Below, piece by piece: positions 1-8,920 of a stretch of 64,000 nucleotides of DNA; within the stretch, counting starts at the first letter, position 1; every line of letters starts with the position of its first letter. The translations under genes were made by a program, and so were the position numbers. Below the pieces are notes generated by a model, which was not told the DNA's origin, did not search any database, and saw nothing but the letters and a program-made list of their open reading frames with translations. Source of the DNA: Bacillus changyiensis (GTDB lineage: Bacteria > Bacillota > Bacilli > Bacillales > Bacillaceae). The stretch lies in assembly GCF_027706145.1 (NCBI RefSeq), contig NZ_JAQFWW010000003.1, forward strand, positions 1-64,000, written 5' to 3'.

Positions 1-100
1 AAGTAAGATCCCTGAAAGATGATCAGGTTGATAGGTCTGAGGTGGAAGTGTGGTGACACATGGAGCTGACAGATACTAATCGATCGAGGACTTAACCTAA
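1..100 (+). rRNA. 23S ribosomal RNA, 3' end only
   Basis: The first ~100 bases match the conserved 3' end of Bacillus 23S rRNA, including the GACAGATACTAATCGATCGAG block before the mature end. The 5' part lies outside the window. The exact 3' end is uncertain by a few bases. It is followed by 5S rRNA and two tRNAs, so this is the tail of an rrn operon. Confidence 0.93.
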
Positions 101-162
101 AATGATTTGTGAATGGTTTATCACACGTTATCTAGTTTTGAGAGAATACCTCTCAATTTTAG

Positions 163-279
<117 letters not shown>

Positions 280-290
280 GTTTATAATAT

Positions 291-371
<81 letters not shown>

Positions 372-404
372 AAAAAAGTTGTTTAAAAGGAACAACTAAA
401 ATAT

Positions 405-481
405 GGTCCGGTAGTTCAGTTGGTTAGAATGCCTGCCTGTCACGCAGGAGGTCGCGGGTTCGAGTCCCGTCCGGACCGCCA
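405..481 (+). tRNA. tRNA-Asp (GTC)
   Basis: A 77-nt cloverleaf starting GGTCCGG and ending CCGGACC-GCCA, with anticodon loop CTGTCAC (anticodon GTC). The CCA end is encoded. The pair fMet-Asp directly after 5S matches the arrangement remembered for B. subtilis rrnE. Confidence 0.95.
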
Positions 482-491
482 TATTACAAAC

Positions 492-520
492 AAACGAAAC
501 ATATTGCTTTCGTTTTTTTT
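492..520 (+). terminator. Terminator of the rrn/tRNA operon
   Basis: Stem AAACGAAA/TTTCGTTT with an 8-nt loop followed by a run of T. It directly follows the tRNA-Asp gene, as expected for the end of the rrn transcript. Confidence 0.8.
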
Positions 521-535
521 TATACGCTCGTTTTT

Positions 536-568
536 AAAAGCTTGGGTTTTGACCTAAGCTTCTTTTAT
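536..568 (+). terminator. Second hairpin after the rrn operon
   Basis: Stem AAGCTTGGG/CCTAAGCTT (one G-U pair) followed by TCTTTTATTT. It is a tandem back-up terminator behind the first one, common behind strongly transcribed rrn operons. Confidence 0.55.
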
Positions 569-571
569 TTC

Positions 572-600
572 TTGGATAATTGGTCATTATTCGATAAGAT
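572..600 (+). promoter_or_regulatory. Probable sigma-A promoter of the thiL operon
   Basis: TTGGAT, a 17-base spacer and TAAGAT lie 45 bases upstream of the thiL start and after the rrn terminators. The spacing is ideal. The -10 hexamer departs from consensus at two positions. Confidence 0.5.
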
Positions 601-644
601 AAGGGTAGTGTTTCAAGCCAGCAACAACAAAGGAGCATGTTCTT

Positions 645-1619
645 ATGGATGAATTTGAGCTGATAGAGAGGATAACGCCAAGTTCTCTGTCTCATCGAGA
701 AGTCAAGATCGGGATAGGTGATGATGCAGCCGTTTATGAATCAAAAGAAGGCTATGAGGAAATCGTTTGTGTCGATACCATGGTAGATGGTGTGCATTTT
801 CTTTCTTCTCATTCATCTCCTGCTGATATCGGTTACAAAGCATTGGCTGTCAATATTAGCGATATTGCAGCAATGGGTGGGTATCCAAAGTTCTATCTTG
901 TATCTCTTGCGATTCCATCAGGCTGGAATGAGGCTGCTATTGAGACAATGTATGAAGAGATGAATAAACTGGCGAAACTATATAAAATGGATCTTATCGG
1001 CGGTGATACCGTATCTACTAATGGACATCTGGTGATAACTGTAACAGTTATTGGTGAGATCGAAAAAGGAAAAGTTTGTTTACGTAGTCATGCACAACCC
1101 GGTGATGTTGTTTTTGTAACAGGAGAGCTTGGTTCATCATCAGCAGGACTTGCACTTTTATTGGAGAAAATCTCCACAAAAGATGAGGTTCTGGCGCAAT
1201 ATTTTATTGAACGACATAAAAGACCAAGACCACAAATTGAAGCGGGGTTCATTTGTTCACATTATGAACGGGTTGCCCTTAACGATATTAGTGACGGGCT
1301 TGCCAATGAACTGAATGAAATTGCTGTAGCAAGTCGTGTTTCTATAGAGATTTACCAGAATATGATTCCTAAGCATGCTGAATTACATAAACTACACACA
1401 GAGTGGGAAAAGTTTGTTTTATTTGGTGGTGAGGACTTTGAGTTAGTTGGTACAATCTCAAGCCAACAGTGGGAACGTTTTGCAAAAGAATGTGCTGACC
1501 ATCAAGTATCGGTAACGCAAATTGGCCATGTGAGCCAAGAAAGTGACTTTAAAGTCTTTTTACTAAATGGACAAAACCGAGTTCCTCTTGAGAAAAAAGG
1601 ATATCAACATTTTAAATAA
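645..1619 (+). CDS. thiL: Thiamine-monophosphate kinase ThiL
   Basis: ThiL phosphorylates thiamine monophosphate with ATP to thiamine diphosphate, the active cofactor, in the cytoplasm. The 324-residue protein has the PurM/SelD-type kinase layout. An N-terminal IGIGDDAAVY motif (residues ~23-32) and DTMVDGVHF (~45-53) bind Mg-ATP. GGDTVS (~118) and the C-terminal GGEDFEL segment line the nucleotide site. The length fits the family (about 325). The ATG follows an AAAGGAG ribosome site. It is the first gene of a run that continues with the t6A genes; the next gene overlaps none of it but lies only 16 bases away, so they are probably co-transcribed. In B. subtilis the same position after rrnE is held by ydiA/thiL. 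Confidence 0.93.
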   Translation: MDEFELIERITPSSLSHREVKIGIGDDAAVYESKEGYEEIVCVDTMVDGVHFLSSHSSPADIGYKALAVNISDIAAMGGYPKFYLVSLAIPSGWNEAAIETMYEEMNKLAKLYKMDLIGGDTVSTNGHLVITVTVIGEIEKGKVCLRSHAQPGDVVFVTGELGSSSAGLALLLEKISTKDEVLAQYFIERHKRPRPQIEAGFICSHYERVALNDISDGLANELNEIAVASRVSIEIYQNMIPKHAELHKLHTEWEKFVLFGGEDFELVGTISSQQWERFAKECADHQVSVTQIGHVSQESDFKVFLLNGQNRVPLEKKGYQHFK

Positions 1620-1635
1620 GACAGGTGACATAAAG

Positions 1636-2112
1636 GTGAACATATTAGAGTGGCATACGACAAAACCTGAAGAGACGAAGAAAATTGGTGAACGAACCGC
1701 CAGTTTAATTAAAGCAGGTGATGTCATTACATTGGAAGGGGATTTAGGGGCTGGGAAAACTACTTTTACAAAAGGTTTTGCTGAAGGTCTCGGCATCCGT
1801 CGAATCGTCAACAGCCCTACTTTTAACATTATTAAAGAATATCGAGATGGGATACTTCCTTTGTTTCATATGGATGTATACAGAATGGAAGATAGTTTCG
1901 AAGATCTTGGATTGGATGAATATTTTGATGGTGATGGGGTTTGCCTTGTTGAATGGGCTCATTTAATTCATGAACAGCTCCCCAAAGAACGTCTGGAAAT
2001 TGTCATTAACAGGCTAAATGAAGATGAGAGAAAACTGACATTTTCACCAAAAGGCGAACGATACGATATTCTTTGTAAGGAGCTAAGTGAATATGACAAT
2101 ACTTGCGATTGA
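1636..2112 (+). CDS. tsaE: tRNA t6A synthesis ATPase TsaE
   Basis: TsaE is the small P-loop ATPase that works with TsaB and TsaD to transfer threonylcarbamoyl to A37 of ANN-decoding tRNAs. The protein shows a Walker A motif GDLGAGKTTF (residues ~36-45) and a C-terminal VEWAHLI segment. I start it at GTG 1636: an AGGTGA ribosome site lies 7 bases upstream and the 158-residue product equals the length I recall for B. subtilis YdiB. An earlier in-frame ATG at 1567 would overlap thiL and add 23 unrelated residues. The 3' end overlaps tsaB by 20 bases, indicating translational coupling. Confidence 0.92.
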   Translation: MNILEWHTTKPEETKKIGERTASLIKAGDVITLEGDLGAGKTTFTKGFAEGLGIRRIVNSPTFNIIKEYRDGILPLFHMDVYRMEDSFEDLGLDEYFDGDGVCLVEWAHLIHEQLPKERLEIVINRLNEDERKLTFSPKGERYDILCKELSEYDNTCD

Positions 2113-2785
2113 TACCTCTAATTTAACATTAGGAATTGCTTTAGTGAGAGATGGAAAAGTGATAGCTGAACATCTCTCACATCTGAAAAAAAACCACTCC
2201 ATTAGAGCAATGCCAGCAATTGTTGAATTGCTTAAGGAGTGCGGCTTACAAACAGCTGATTTAACTAAAATTGTTGTGGCTAAAGGCCCTGGATCTTATA
2301 CAGGCGTACGGATCGGTGTCACAATTGCAAAAACGCTTGCATGGTCTTTACAACTTCCGATTGCAGCCGTTTCCAGCCTTGAAGTGTTAGCCGCAAACGG
2401 TCGTTTTTTCTCTGGCCTGCTTTGCCCGGTTTTCGATGCAAGGCGTGGGCAAGTTTATACAGGATTATACCATTATGAGGAAAGCGACAAGTTGGTTGCT
2501 TTAGAAGACGACCAAAATATTTTGTTTGAAGATTGGCTACAAAAGCTCAAAAAAATAGACAAGCAAGTGTTGTTTCTCGGTCATGATACAAAAATCCATA
2601 AGGAAATGATTGAACAAATTCTCGGTCAACAAGCGATGATTGCAGAACCTGCACTTCAGCTTCCTCGTCCATCTGAACTAGCTTTAATTGGAGAGTTTAA
2701 AGAACCTGAACCCGTACATGGCCTCGTTCCTAACTATCTTCGTTTGGCTGAAGCTGAAGCTCTATGGCTGGAAAAACAAAAGTAA
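2093..2785 (+). CDS. tsaB: tRNA t6A synthesis protein TsaB
   Basis: TsaB is the pseudo-enzyme scaffold of the TsaBDE complex making the universal t6A37 modification. The 230-residue protein begins MTILAIDTSN, the actin-like/ASKHA fold start shared with TsaD, and has the conserved KGPGSYTGVRIG loop (residues ~59-70). It lacks the metal-binding HxxxH of TsaD, as usual for TsaB. The ATG at 2093 is preferred over a GTG six bases upstream because the conserved sequence starts there. It overlaps tsaE and is followed after 13 bases by rimI. Confidence 0.92.
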   Translation: MTILAIDTSNLTLGIALVRDGKVIAEHLSHLKKNHSIRAMPAIVELLKECGLQTADLTKIVVAKGPGSYTGVRIGVTIAKTLAWSLQLPIAAVSSLEVLAANGRFFSGLLCPVFDARRGQVYTGLYHYEESDKLVALEDDQNILFEDWLQKLKKIDKQVLFLGHDTKIHKEMIEQILGQQAMIAEPALQLPRPSELALIGEFKEPEPVHGLVPNYLRLAEAEALWLEKQK

Positions 2786-2798
2786 CGGGTGAAGTGAT

Positions 2799-3245
2799 AT
2801 GATTATAAGGGATATGAGCACTAAAGATTTAGATCAAGTCATCGAAATTGAACAGCACTCGTTTCCAACCCCATGGAAAAAGGAATCGTTTTATCATGAG
2901 CTTCATCATAATATATATGCTCATTACCTTGTCATTGAAATCGAAGAGCAAGTCATCGGTTATTGCGGAATTTGGATTGTGATGGATGATGCACAAATTA
3001 CGAACATTGCCATCACACCCGCATATCGAGGGCGTTCCTATGGAGAGACTCTTTTAATGGCTGCCATGAATCGATGTCGAAAAGAAGAAGCAGAACAGCT
3101 CTCCCTTGAAGTCAGGGTGTCCAATCATATTGCACAGAGCTTATATCGAAAACTCGGTTTTCAACCCGGGGGAATCCGTAAAAACTATTATAGTGATAAT
3201 GGAGAAGATGCTTTATTAATGTGGGTGAAATTGAATGAATCATAA
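2799..3245 (+). CDS. rimI: Ribosomal protein alanine acetyltransferase RimI (GNAT)
   Basis: A 148-residue GNAT-fold acetyltransferase of the RimI family, which acetylates the N-terminal alanine of ribosomal protein S18 in E. coli. The acetyl-CoA loop reads [11 protein letters not shown] (residues ~69-79) and the C-terminal [13 protein letters not shown] segment is the usual motif B. The gene sits between tsaB and tsaD, an arrangement common in Firmicutes, and its last 11 bases overlap the start of tsaD. The Bacillus substrate is inferred from the family. Confidence 0.88.
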   Translation: MIIRDMSTKDLDQVIEIEQHSFPTPWKKESFYHELHHNIYAHYLVIEIEEQVIGYCGIWIVMDDAQITNIAITPAYRGRSYGETLLMAAMNRCRKEEAEQLSLEVRVSNHIAQSLYRKLGFQPGGIRKNYYSDNGEDALLMWVKLNES

Positions 3246-4260
3246 AAAAGACTTATATGTATTAGGAATTGAAACTAGCTGTGATGAAACTGCTGTTGCG
3301 ATTGTAAAAAACGGCACGGAAATCATTACGAATGTCGTTGCATCACAAATTGAAAGTCATAAACGTTTTGGGGGAGTTGTGCCAGAAATTGCTTCAAGAC
3401 ACCATGTAGAACAAATCACTATTGTACTTGAAGAAGCTCTATTAAAATCAGGTATGTCTTTTGACGATATTGACGCGATTGCGGTAACTGAAGGGCCTGG
3501 GCTTGTCGGTGCGTTACTGATTGGGGTGAACGCTGCGAAAGCACTTAGTTTTGCTCACAATATTCCGCTGGTGGGTGTTCATCATATTGCAGGTCATATT
3601 TATGCCAATCGCCTTGTAAAGGAACTATGTTTTCCTGCACTGGCTTTAGTTGTCTCAGGAGGGCATACTGAACTTGTTTATATGAAAGAACACGGATCGT
3701 TTGAAGTGATTGGGGAAACACTTGATGATGCTGCAGGTGAAGCATATGATAAAGTGGCTAGAACGATGGGACTCCCTTATCCTGGCGGTCCCCATATTGA
3801 TAAATTGGCTCAACAAGGAACTGCAAATGTACCATTGCCCCGTGCTTGGCTTGAAGAAGGCAGTTATCATTTCAGCTTTAGTGGCTTAAAATCTGCGGTG
3901 ATCAATACGCTTCACAATGCATCACAAAAAGGGGAGACAATCTCACCAGAGGACTTGTCAGCAAGTTTTCAAGAAAGCGTCATTGAAGTGCTCGTCACCA
4001 AAACGGAACGCGCTGCAAAAGCTTTTCATGTCAAACAGATTTTGCTTGCCGGGGGAGTCGCTGCAAATAAAGGGTTAAGAACAGCGCTTGATCAGACATT
4101 TGCCAAATACACGGATATTGAGCTATTGATTCCGCCCCTTTCATTATGCACAGACAATGCGGCTATGATTGCAGCCGCAGGTGCTGTAGCGTTTGAAAAA
4201 GGAATAAGAGGAAAATATGATATGAATGGTCACCCTGGCTTGGAATTGATTTCTTACTAG
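3235..4260 (+). CDS. tsaD: tRNA N6-threonylcarbamoyladenosine transferase TsaD
   Basis: TsaD is the catalytic subunit that transfers the threonylcarbamoyl group from TC-AMP to A37 of tRNA. The 341-residue protein starts with an [10 protein letters not shown] phosphate-binding motif. It contains the metal-binding motif [10 protein letters not shown] (residues ~113-122, HxxxH) and VSGGHTELV. The C-terminal [13 protein letters not shown] is also typical. It ends a few residues earlier than the B. subtilis protein I recall (no C-terminal tail), otherwise full length. Last gene of the tsaE-tsaB-rimI-tsaD group; a DnaA-box cluster and a bidirectional terminator follow. Confidence 0.95.
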   Translation: MNHKKDLYVLGIETSCDETAVAIVKNGTEIITNVVASQIESHKRFGGVVPEIASRHHVEQITIVLEEALLKSGMSFDDIDAIAVTEGPGLVGALLIGVNAAKALSFAHNIPLVGVHHIAGHIYANRLVKELCFPALALVVSGGHTELVYMKEHGSFEVIGETLDDAAGEAYDKVARTMGLPYPGGPHIDKLAQQGTANVPLPRAWLEEGSYHFSFSGLKSAVINTLHNASQKGETISPEDLSASFQESVIEVLVTKTERAAKAFHVKQILLAGGVAANKGLRTALDQTFAKYTDIELLIPPLSLCTDNAAMIAAAGAVAFEKGIRGKYDMNGHPGLELISY

Positions 4261-4290
4261 ACTTTACAGCTGATAAAAATGATTAACATT

Positions 4291-4448
4291 TTATTCACAT
4301 CTATCCACAGACCTGTGTATAACGTTAAATAACCTGTTATATAGACCTTTTTAACCTGTTGATAATGTGTATAAATATTATATTTTTTGTGGATATTGTG
4401 GGTAAATCGTTTTCATTCTTGTAAATAGAGCTATTGTTTTGTGGATAA
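4291..4448. promoter_or_regulatory. DnaA-box cluster between tsaD and ydiF
   Basis: Seven 9-mers matching or nearly matching TTATNCACA lie within 158 bases. TTATTCACA is at 4291-4299 and CTATCCACA at 4301-4309 (one mismatch). TGTGTATAA (reverse) is at 4314-4322 and again at 4366-4374. TGTGGATAT is at 4388-4396 and TGTGGGTAA at 4397-4405 (one mismatch each). TGTGGATAA, a perfect reverse box, is at 4440-4448. The gap is otherwise non-coding and AT-rich. In B. subtilis the gcp(tsaD)-ydiF interval is one of the DnaA-box clusters outside oriC; these titrate DnaA and restrain initiation. The same role is inferred here. Confidence 0.8.
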
Positions 4449-4450
4449 CA

Positions 4451-4485
4451 AAAAACCGCTTCGGGAATATATGAAGCGGTTTTTT
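4451..4485. terminator. Bidirectional terminator between tsaD and ydiF
   Basis: AAAAACCGCTTC pairs with GAAGCGGTTTTT around a 10-nt loop, with T-runs readable on both strands. It separates the convergent tsaD (+) and ydiF (-) genes. Confidence 0.88.
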
Positions 4486-4488
4486 GAA

Positions 4489-6420
4489 TTATTCAGCTGT
4501 TGAAAGTCCTTCCCATTCAGCTAATAATTGATCAAGTTCCACATGAAGCTGTTCATTTTCGGAATTGATTTCTTGAACCTTTTTATGATCTTGAAATACA
4601 TCAGCATCACATAACAATTGTTCATTTTTTTCAATTTGTTCTTCAAGGTTGGTGATTGTTGATTCGATTTCTTCAATGCGACGTTGCCGCTGTCGTTCTT
4701 TTCTCTTCCACTCTTTCTCTTCTTCATAACTTCGTTTTGAACTAGGTTTTTCAGTACTCGTTTGTTTGTGGACATCTGTCCTTTGTTTTTCAAGTTCTTC
4801 AAGTTCTTCAAGTTCAAGCTGTTGGGCTTTTTTTTCTGTATAATAATCATAGTCTCCCAAGTATTCTTCTGCTTTTTCAGATGAAAGCTCAAATACCTTT
4901 GTCGCGATACGGTTGATAAAATAACGGTCATGGGACACGAATAAAATTGTGCCAGGGTAATCAATCAGAGCATTCTCTAATACTTCTTTACTGTCTAAAT
5001 CAAGATGGTTTGTCGGCTCATCAAGAATAAGAAAATTAGCTTTTTGAAGCATGAGTTTTGAAAGAGCAAGCCTAGCTTTTTCTCCACCACTTAAAGCATG
5101 CACTGGCTTTAAGACATCATCTCCAGAAAACAGAAAATTTCCTAAACATGTTCGAATATCTTTTTCATTTAACTCAGGATAATCATCCCAAAGCTCGTCC
5201 AACACACGTTTTGAAGAAGTAAGTTCAGCTTGTTCTTGGTCATAATAGCCGATTGAGACATGTGAACCTGTTGAAATTGTACCTGAGACAGGTTTTAGCC
5301 TTTGAATCAGTGTTTTTAAAAGAGTTGATTTACCGATACCGTTCGGACCGACGAGTGCCACGCTTTCTCCGCGGGTAATATAAAAATTTAATGAGCGAAG
5401 GACCGGCGGCTGATTTTGGTAACTGACTGTCAAGTCTTGAACTCGTAAAACATCGTTTCCGCTTTGTTTAGAAATTTCAAAATGAAAAGATGCTGATTTT
5501 TCATCGCCGAGCGGTTTCTCCATCACATCCATTCGTTCGAGCTGTTTTCTCCTACTTTGTGCTCGTTTTGTTGTTGAGGCTCTGGCTAAATTCCGCTCAA
5601 CGAATTGTTGGAGTTTGGCAATTTCGTCCTGTTGTTTTTCATACAACTTCATTTCTCTTTCAAGCTGTTCCGCTTTTAATTGCAGATAAGAGCTATAGTT
5701 TCCTTGATATTTTTTACTTTGTGTACGGGAAATCTCGTAAACTTGTGTGACGACTTTATCAAGAAAATACCTGTCATGAGAAACGATTAAAATGGCGCCG
5801 CTATAGTTTTGTAAATATTGTTCCAACCATGTTAATGTATCAATGTCCAAATGGTTTGTCGGTTCATCGAGAATGAGGAGCTCGGGTTTTGTTAAAAGCA
5901 TTTTCCCAAGCGCAAGCCTTGTTTTCTGTCCGCCGCTTAAATCCTGAACTCGAGCGGAGTCATCAGCAAAGCCAAGTCCATGAATGATAGACCTGACTTC
6001 AGCTTCATATTGATAACCACCTTTATCTTTAAATTCCTGCTGAAGCCTATCATATGTTTTCATTAAACTTTCTAGTTTTTGGGAGTCGACCACTGCCATT
6101 TGTTCTTCAATCGAACGCATCTCTTTTTCTATCGCTTTCAAAAATTCAAATACTGATAGCAGTTCTTCTTTTAGGGTCAGCTTCGAATCGAGTCCTGAGT
6201 GTTGGTCAAGATAGCCTATTGTGAGATCTTTAGGCTTGATCATGTCTCCTTCATCATAAGACATTTGACCGGCGATCATTTTTAACAAAGTTGATTTTCC
6301 AGCCCCATTCCGGCCAACAATCGCAATTCGATCCCGAGATCTGACTTCCAGTTTTATATTTGTTAAAATTTTATCGGCTCCAAACGATTTTGAGAGCTGA
6401 TTAACTTGTAAGATCATCAT
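4489..6420 (-). CDS. ydiF: ABC-F type ATPase YdiF
   Basis: A soluble tandem ABC ATPase of the ABC-F class, whose members act on ribosomes (translation factors or antibiotic protection). It has no membrane domain. Two complete nucleotide-binding domains are visible. The first has GRNGAGKST and LSGGQKTRLALGK; the second has GPNGIGKST and LSGGEKARLALSK. Each is followed by LDEPTNHLD and SHDRYFL/I. A charged linker of ~80 residues separates them and an acidic coiled-coil tail follows. Start chosen at 6420, where AGAGGTGA lies 6 bases upstream of ATG. The tail contains a tandem Leu-Glu-Glu repeat (codons near 4790-4815). The specific ribosomal role of YdiF is not known to me. Confidence 0.88.
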   Translation of the reverse strand: MMILQVNQLSKSFGADKILTNIKLEVRSRDRIAIVGRNGAGKSTLLKMIAGQMSYDEGDMIKPKDLTIGYLDQHSGLDSKLTLKEELLSVFEFLKAIEKEMRSIEEQMAVVDSQKLESLMKTYDRLQQEFKDKGGYQYEAEVRSIIHGLGFADDSARVQDLSGGQKTRLALGKMLLTKPELLILDEPTNHLDIDTLTWLEQYLQNYSGAILIVSHDRYFLDKVVTQVYEISRTQSKKYQGNYSSYLQLKAEQLEREMKLYEKQQDEIAKLQQFVERNLARASTTKRAQSRRKQLERMDVMEKPLGDEKSASFHFEISKQSGNDVLRVQDLTVSYQNQPPVLRSLNFYITRGESVALVGPNGIGKSTLLKTLIQRLKPVSGTISTGSHVSIGYYDQEQAELTSSKRVLDELWDDYPELNEKDIRTCLGNFLFSGDDVLKPVHALSGGEKARLALSKLMLQKANFLILDEPTNHLDLDSKEVLENALIDYPGTILFVSHDRYFINRIATKVFELSSEKAEEYLGDYDYYTEKKAQQLELEELEELEKQRTDVHKQTSTEKPSSKRSYEEEKEWKRKERQRQRRIEEIESTITNLEEQIEKNEQLLCDADVFQDHKKVQEINSENEQLHVELDQLLAEWEGLSTAE

Positions 6421-6566
6421 GATATTCACCTCTTGTTTGCTAATTTAAGTGTAGCTTATCGGAAAGCTGTCAGCAAACAATTAAAAGAAGTCTGGAAGAA
6501 TTTAACCAAAAGAAACAGACAGAATGAAAAAAATAGTGTAAAATCGTTATGAGGAGAGTTATAGAT

Positions 6567-7079
6567 ATGAATGAATTTACACATTTCAATGAACAAGGTA
6601 GAGCCAAGATGGTTGACATAAGTGAAAAGGAAGCTTCGGTTCGCATCGCTGTAGCTGTTTCAAGTGTAACAATGAGCAACTCGGTTTATGAAAGGATTAC
6701 CAATCAGCAAATCGGAAAAGGCGATGTTTTAGCTGTAGCCCAAGTAGCTGGTATTATGGCTGCGAAACAAACATCTAATATGATTCCCATGTGCCATCCA
6801 ATTGCACTAAAAGGAGTCGATATTTCCTTTCAATGGGAAAGGCAGGAAGATGAAAGCATTCTGCACATACGATCTATGGTGAAGACAAAAGGAAGTACAG
6901 GTGTTGAAATGGAAGCGTTAACTTCAGTTAGTGTGTGCGCGCTGACCGTTTATGACATGTGTAAAGCTGTGGATAAGGGAATGGTAATAGGTCCTACCGC
7001 TCTTCTTGAGAAGACGGGTGGAAAAAGTGGTGATTTTAAAAGGGGAAAAGTCGGTATAAATACGGAGGATCACTTATGA
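6567..7079 (+). CDS. moaC: Cyclic pyranopterin monophosphate synthase MoaC
   Basis: MoaC converts the MoaA product 3',8-cyclo-GTP into cyclic pyranopterin monophosphate in molybdenum cofactor synthesis. The 170-residue protein has the conserved [11 protein letters not shown] segment, the [10 protein letters not shown] motif and the C-terminal [12 protein letters not shown] with the catalytic lysine. Start at ATG 6567, preceded by an AGGAGAG ribosome site; an ATG at 6549 overlaps that site. No other moa gene is nearby. It is divergent from ydiF, and its stop overlaps the rex start by 4 bases (ATGA), coupling it to rex. Confidence 0.93.
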   Translation: MNEFTHFNEQGRAKMVDISEKEASVRIAVAVSSVTMSNSVYERITNQQIGKGDVLAVAQVAGIMAAKQTSNMIPMCHPIALKGVDISFQWERQEDESILHIRSMVKTKGSTGVEMEALTSVSVCALTVYDMCKAVDKGMVIGPTALLEKTGGKSGDFKRGKVGINTEDHL

Positions 7080-7729
7080 ACATGGATCATTCAAAAATTC
7101 CGCAAGCGACAGCGAAACGATTGCCGCTATATTATCGTTTTTTGAAAAACCTTCATGCATCAGGGAAGCAGCGTGTCTCATCTGCTGAGTTAAGTGATGC
7201 AGTAAAAGTCGACTCCGCCACAATTCGCAGGGATTTTTCCTATTTTGGCGCACTGGGTAAAAAGGGATATGGTTACAATGTCAACTATTTATTGTCTTTT
7301 TTTAGAAAAACGCTTGATCAGGACGAAATGACAGATGTAATCTTGATTGGTGTAGGGAATTTAGGGACAGCCTTTTTGAATTACAATTTTATTAAAAACA
7401 ATAATACAAGAATTGCAATGGCTTTTGATATCAATAAGGATAAGATCGGAACGGAGATTGGTGGTGTTCCTGTCTATGATCTGAACAAGCTTGAAGAACA
7501 TATGGGGGGTAACATTCCTGTTGCCATTTTAACGGTTCCTGCTCAAGCTGCTCAATCCATTACAGATCGGCTGGTGGAACTCGGTATTAGAGGAATTCTT
7601 AATTTTACGCCGGCTCGTTTGAATGTGCCGGAGCATATTCGAACTCATCATATAGATTTAGCGGTTGAACTTCAGTCACTGGTGTATTTTCTAAAACATT
7701 ATTCAATGAAAGAGGGAAGCGTAAAATAA
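7076..7729 (+). CDS. rex: Redox-sensing transcriptional repressor Rex
   Basis: Rex represses fermentation and respiration genes and releases DNA when NADH rises. The 217-residue protein has an N-terminal winged helix (residues ~1-80, with [14 protein letters not shown] as recognition region). A Rossmann domain carries the NAD(H) motif GVGNLGTAF at ~97-105, and a C-terminal swapped helix ends near FLKHYS. It is extremely close to the B. subtilis Rex sequence I recall. It overlaps moaC by 4 bases and lies 21 bases upstream of tatAy. Confidence 0.95.
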   Translation: MNMDHSKIPQATAKRLPLYYRFLKNLHASGKQRVSSAELSDAVKVDSATIRRDFSYFGALGKKGYGYNVNYLLSFFRKTLDQDEMTDVILIGVGNLGTAFLNYNFIKNNNTRIAMAFDINKDKIGTEIGGVPVYDLNKLEEHMGGNIPVAILTVPAQAAQSITDRLVELGIRGILNFTPARLNVPEHIRTHHIDLAVELQSLVYFLKHYSMKEGSVK

Positions 7730-7750
7730 AGGAAAGGGGGCTCATTTTTT

Positions 7751-7927
7751 ATGCCGACAATCGGTCCTGGAAGCTTTATTTTAATCGTTGTGGTGGCGCT
7801 GTTAATTTTCGGTCCGAAAAAACTTCCTGAACTAGGAAAAGCCGCGGGGAATACGTTGCGTGAATTTAAAAATGCAACCAAAGGGTTAGCAGATGATGAT
7901 ACCGATAAAAAGAAAGAGAATCAGTAG
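7751..7927 (+). CDS. tatAy: Sec-independent translocase subunit TatAy
   Basis: A 58-residue TatA-type pore subunit of the minimal TatAy-TatCy system. It begins MPTIGPGSF and has one membrane helix (~residues 9-20, [11 protein letters not shown]). The conserved [11 protein letters not shown] hinge and amphipathic helix follow, with a charged DDDTDKKKE tail. The GGAAAGGGGG ribosome site lies just upstream. In B. subtilis this pair exports the Dyp peroxidase EfeB constitutively; that substrate gene is not in this window. TatCy follows after 6 bases. Confidence 0.95.
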   Translation: MPTIGPGSFILIVVVALLIFGPKKLPELGKAAGNTLREFKNATKGLADDDTDKKKENQ

Positions 7928-7933
7928 GTTAGG

Positions 7934-8710
7934 GTGACATTGATGAAAGAAAAAGAAATGTCACTTGCACAGCACATCACAGAACTTCGCAGACGTCTAT
8001 TGTTTATGATTGTCTTTTTTGTCTTGTTTGTCACAGTAGGCTTTTTTCTTGCGAAGCCGGTTATCATTTACTTGCAACAGACAGATGAAGCAAAACTGCT
8101 TACCCTCAATGCCTTTAAGCTGACAGATCCCTTATTTGTGTATGTGCAGTTTGCATTCATCATTGGCGCAGTATTAACATCACCGTTGTTTTTTTATCAA
8201 ATATGGGCTTTCATCAGTCCAGGTCTTTATGAAAAAGAACGAAAAGTGACGTTAAGCTATATTCCAATTTCGATTATACTTTTTCTGGGCGGGATTGCCT
8301 TTTCTTACTTTATTTTATTTCCGTTTGTTGTTGATTTTATGACAAATATCACCGAGGATCTCCATGTCAATCAAGTGATTGGCATACATGAGTACTTTCA
8401 ATTTCTATTGCAATTAACATTGCCTTTTGGCCTTTTATTTCAGATGCCTGTAGTCATCATGTTTTTCACAAGGCTCGGGCTGTTGACACCGATGTTTTTA
8501 GGAAAGATCAGAAAGTACGCCTATTTCGTTCTCTTTGTCATTGCAGCATTGATTACGCCTCCTGATGTTATGTCTCATTTAATGGTATCAGTGCCTTTAT
8601 TAATTCTTTATGAAGTCAGTATTGCAATTTCAAGAGTATCTTACCGACAGGCTCAAAAAACTGTCATACAGGAAGAAAATCAATCATTTGCCAATCGTCA
8701 AACAAAATAA
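7934..8710 (+). CDS. tatCy: Sec-independent translocase subunit TatCy
   Basis: TatC is the receptor that recognises twin-arginine signal peptides. The 258-residue protein has six predicted membrane helices. It carries the conserved SLAQHITELRRRLL start, the SPLFFYQIWAFISPGLYEKERK periplasmic-side/cytosolic loop (shown here in part only as FISPGLYEKE), and LITPPDVMSHL near the C-terminus. Start GTG 7934 gives MTLMKEKEMS, aligning with the B. subtilis TatCy start MTRMK; ATG 7943 is an alternative. It forms an operon with tatAy and ends at a strong hairpin. Confidence 0.93.
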   Translation: MTLMKEKEMSLAQHITELRRRLLFMIVFFVLFVTVGFFLAKPVIIYLQQTDEAKLLTLNAFKLTDPLFVYVQFAFIIGAVLTSPLFFYQIWAFISPGLYEKERKVTLSYIPISIILFLGGIAFSYFILFPFVVDFMTNITEDLHVNQVIGIHEYFQFLLQLTLPFGLLFQMPVVIMFFTRLGLLTPMFLGKIRKYAYFVLFVIAALITPPDVMSHLMVSVPLLILYEVSIAISRVSYRQAQKTVIQEENQSFANRQTK

Positions 8711-8737
8711 AGAGCCAGCAGTGGCTCTTTATTTTTT
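8707..8737. terminator. Bidirectional terminator tatCy/ydiK
   Basis: AATAAAGAGCCA/TGGCTCTTTATT around a GCAG loop, followed by T's. The convergent ydiK gene ends inside it. Confidence 0.88.
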
Positions 8738-8920
8738 ACGGTTCAGTTTACTTGATAAGACGAACATTTTAATGGAAATGCTGATATTATAAGCGGCAAA
8801 CAACATGAGAAGAACTGTGTAGAAAGACCACATATCCCCTGGTGAAGTTGCAGCTAAATAAGTAAACAGCACACCTGTTAGCAGATAAATCAATCCCCAA
8901 AACATCGGGCTTCTCATCAT
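8729..8920 (-). CDS. ydiK: Small membrane protein YdiK
   Basis: A 63-residue protein with two predicted membrane helices (~residues 8-24 and 31-52) and a basic tail NRKK. Size, position and sequence fit B. subtilis YdiK (DUF4305 family), whose function is unknown. It overlaps the upstream ydiL by 4 bases, so the two are a coupled pair on the minus strand. Confidence 0.85.
   Translation of the reverse strand: MMRSPMFWGLIYLLTGVLFTYLAATSPGDMWSFYTVLLMLFAAYNISISIKMFVLSSKLNRKK

Noticed and set aside
4291-4448. A chromosomal origin
   Set aside because: DnaA boxes are dense, but dnaA/dnaN are not adjacent, no clear unwinding element is seen, and the gene context is that of a known secondary cluster.
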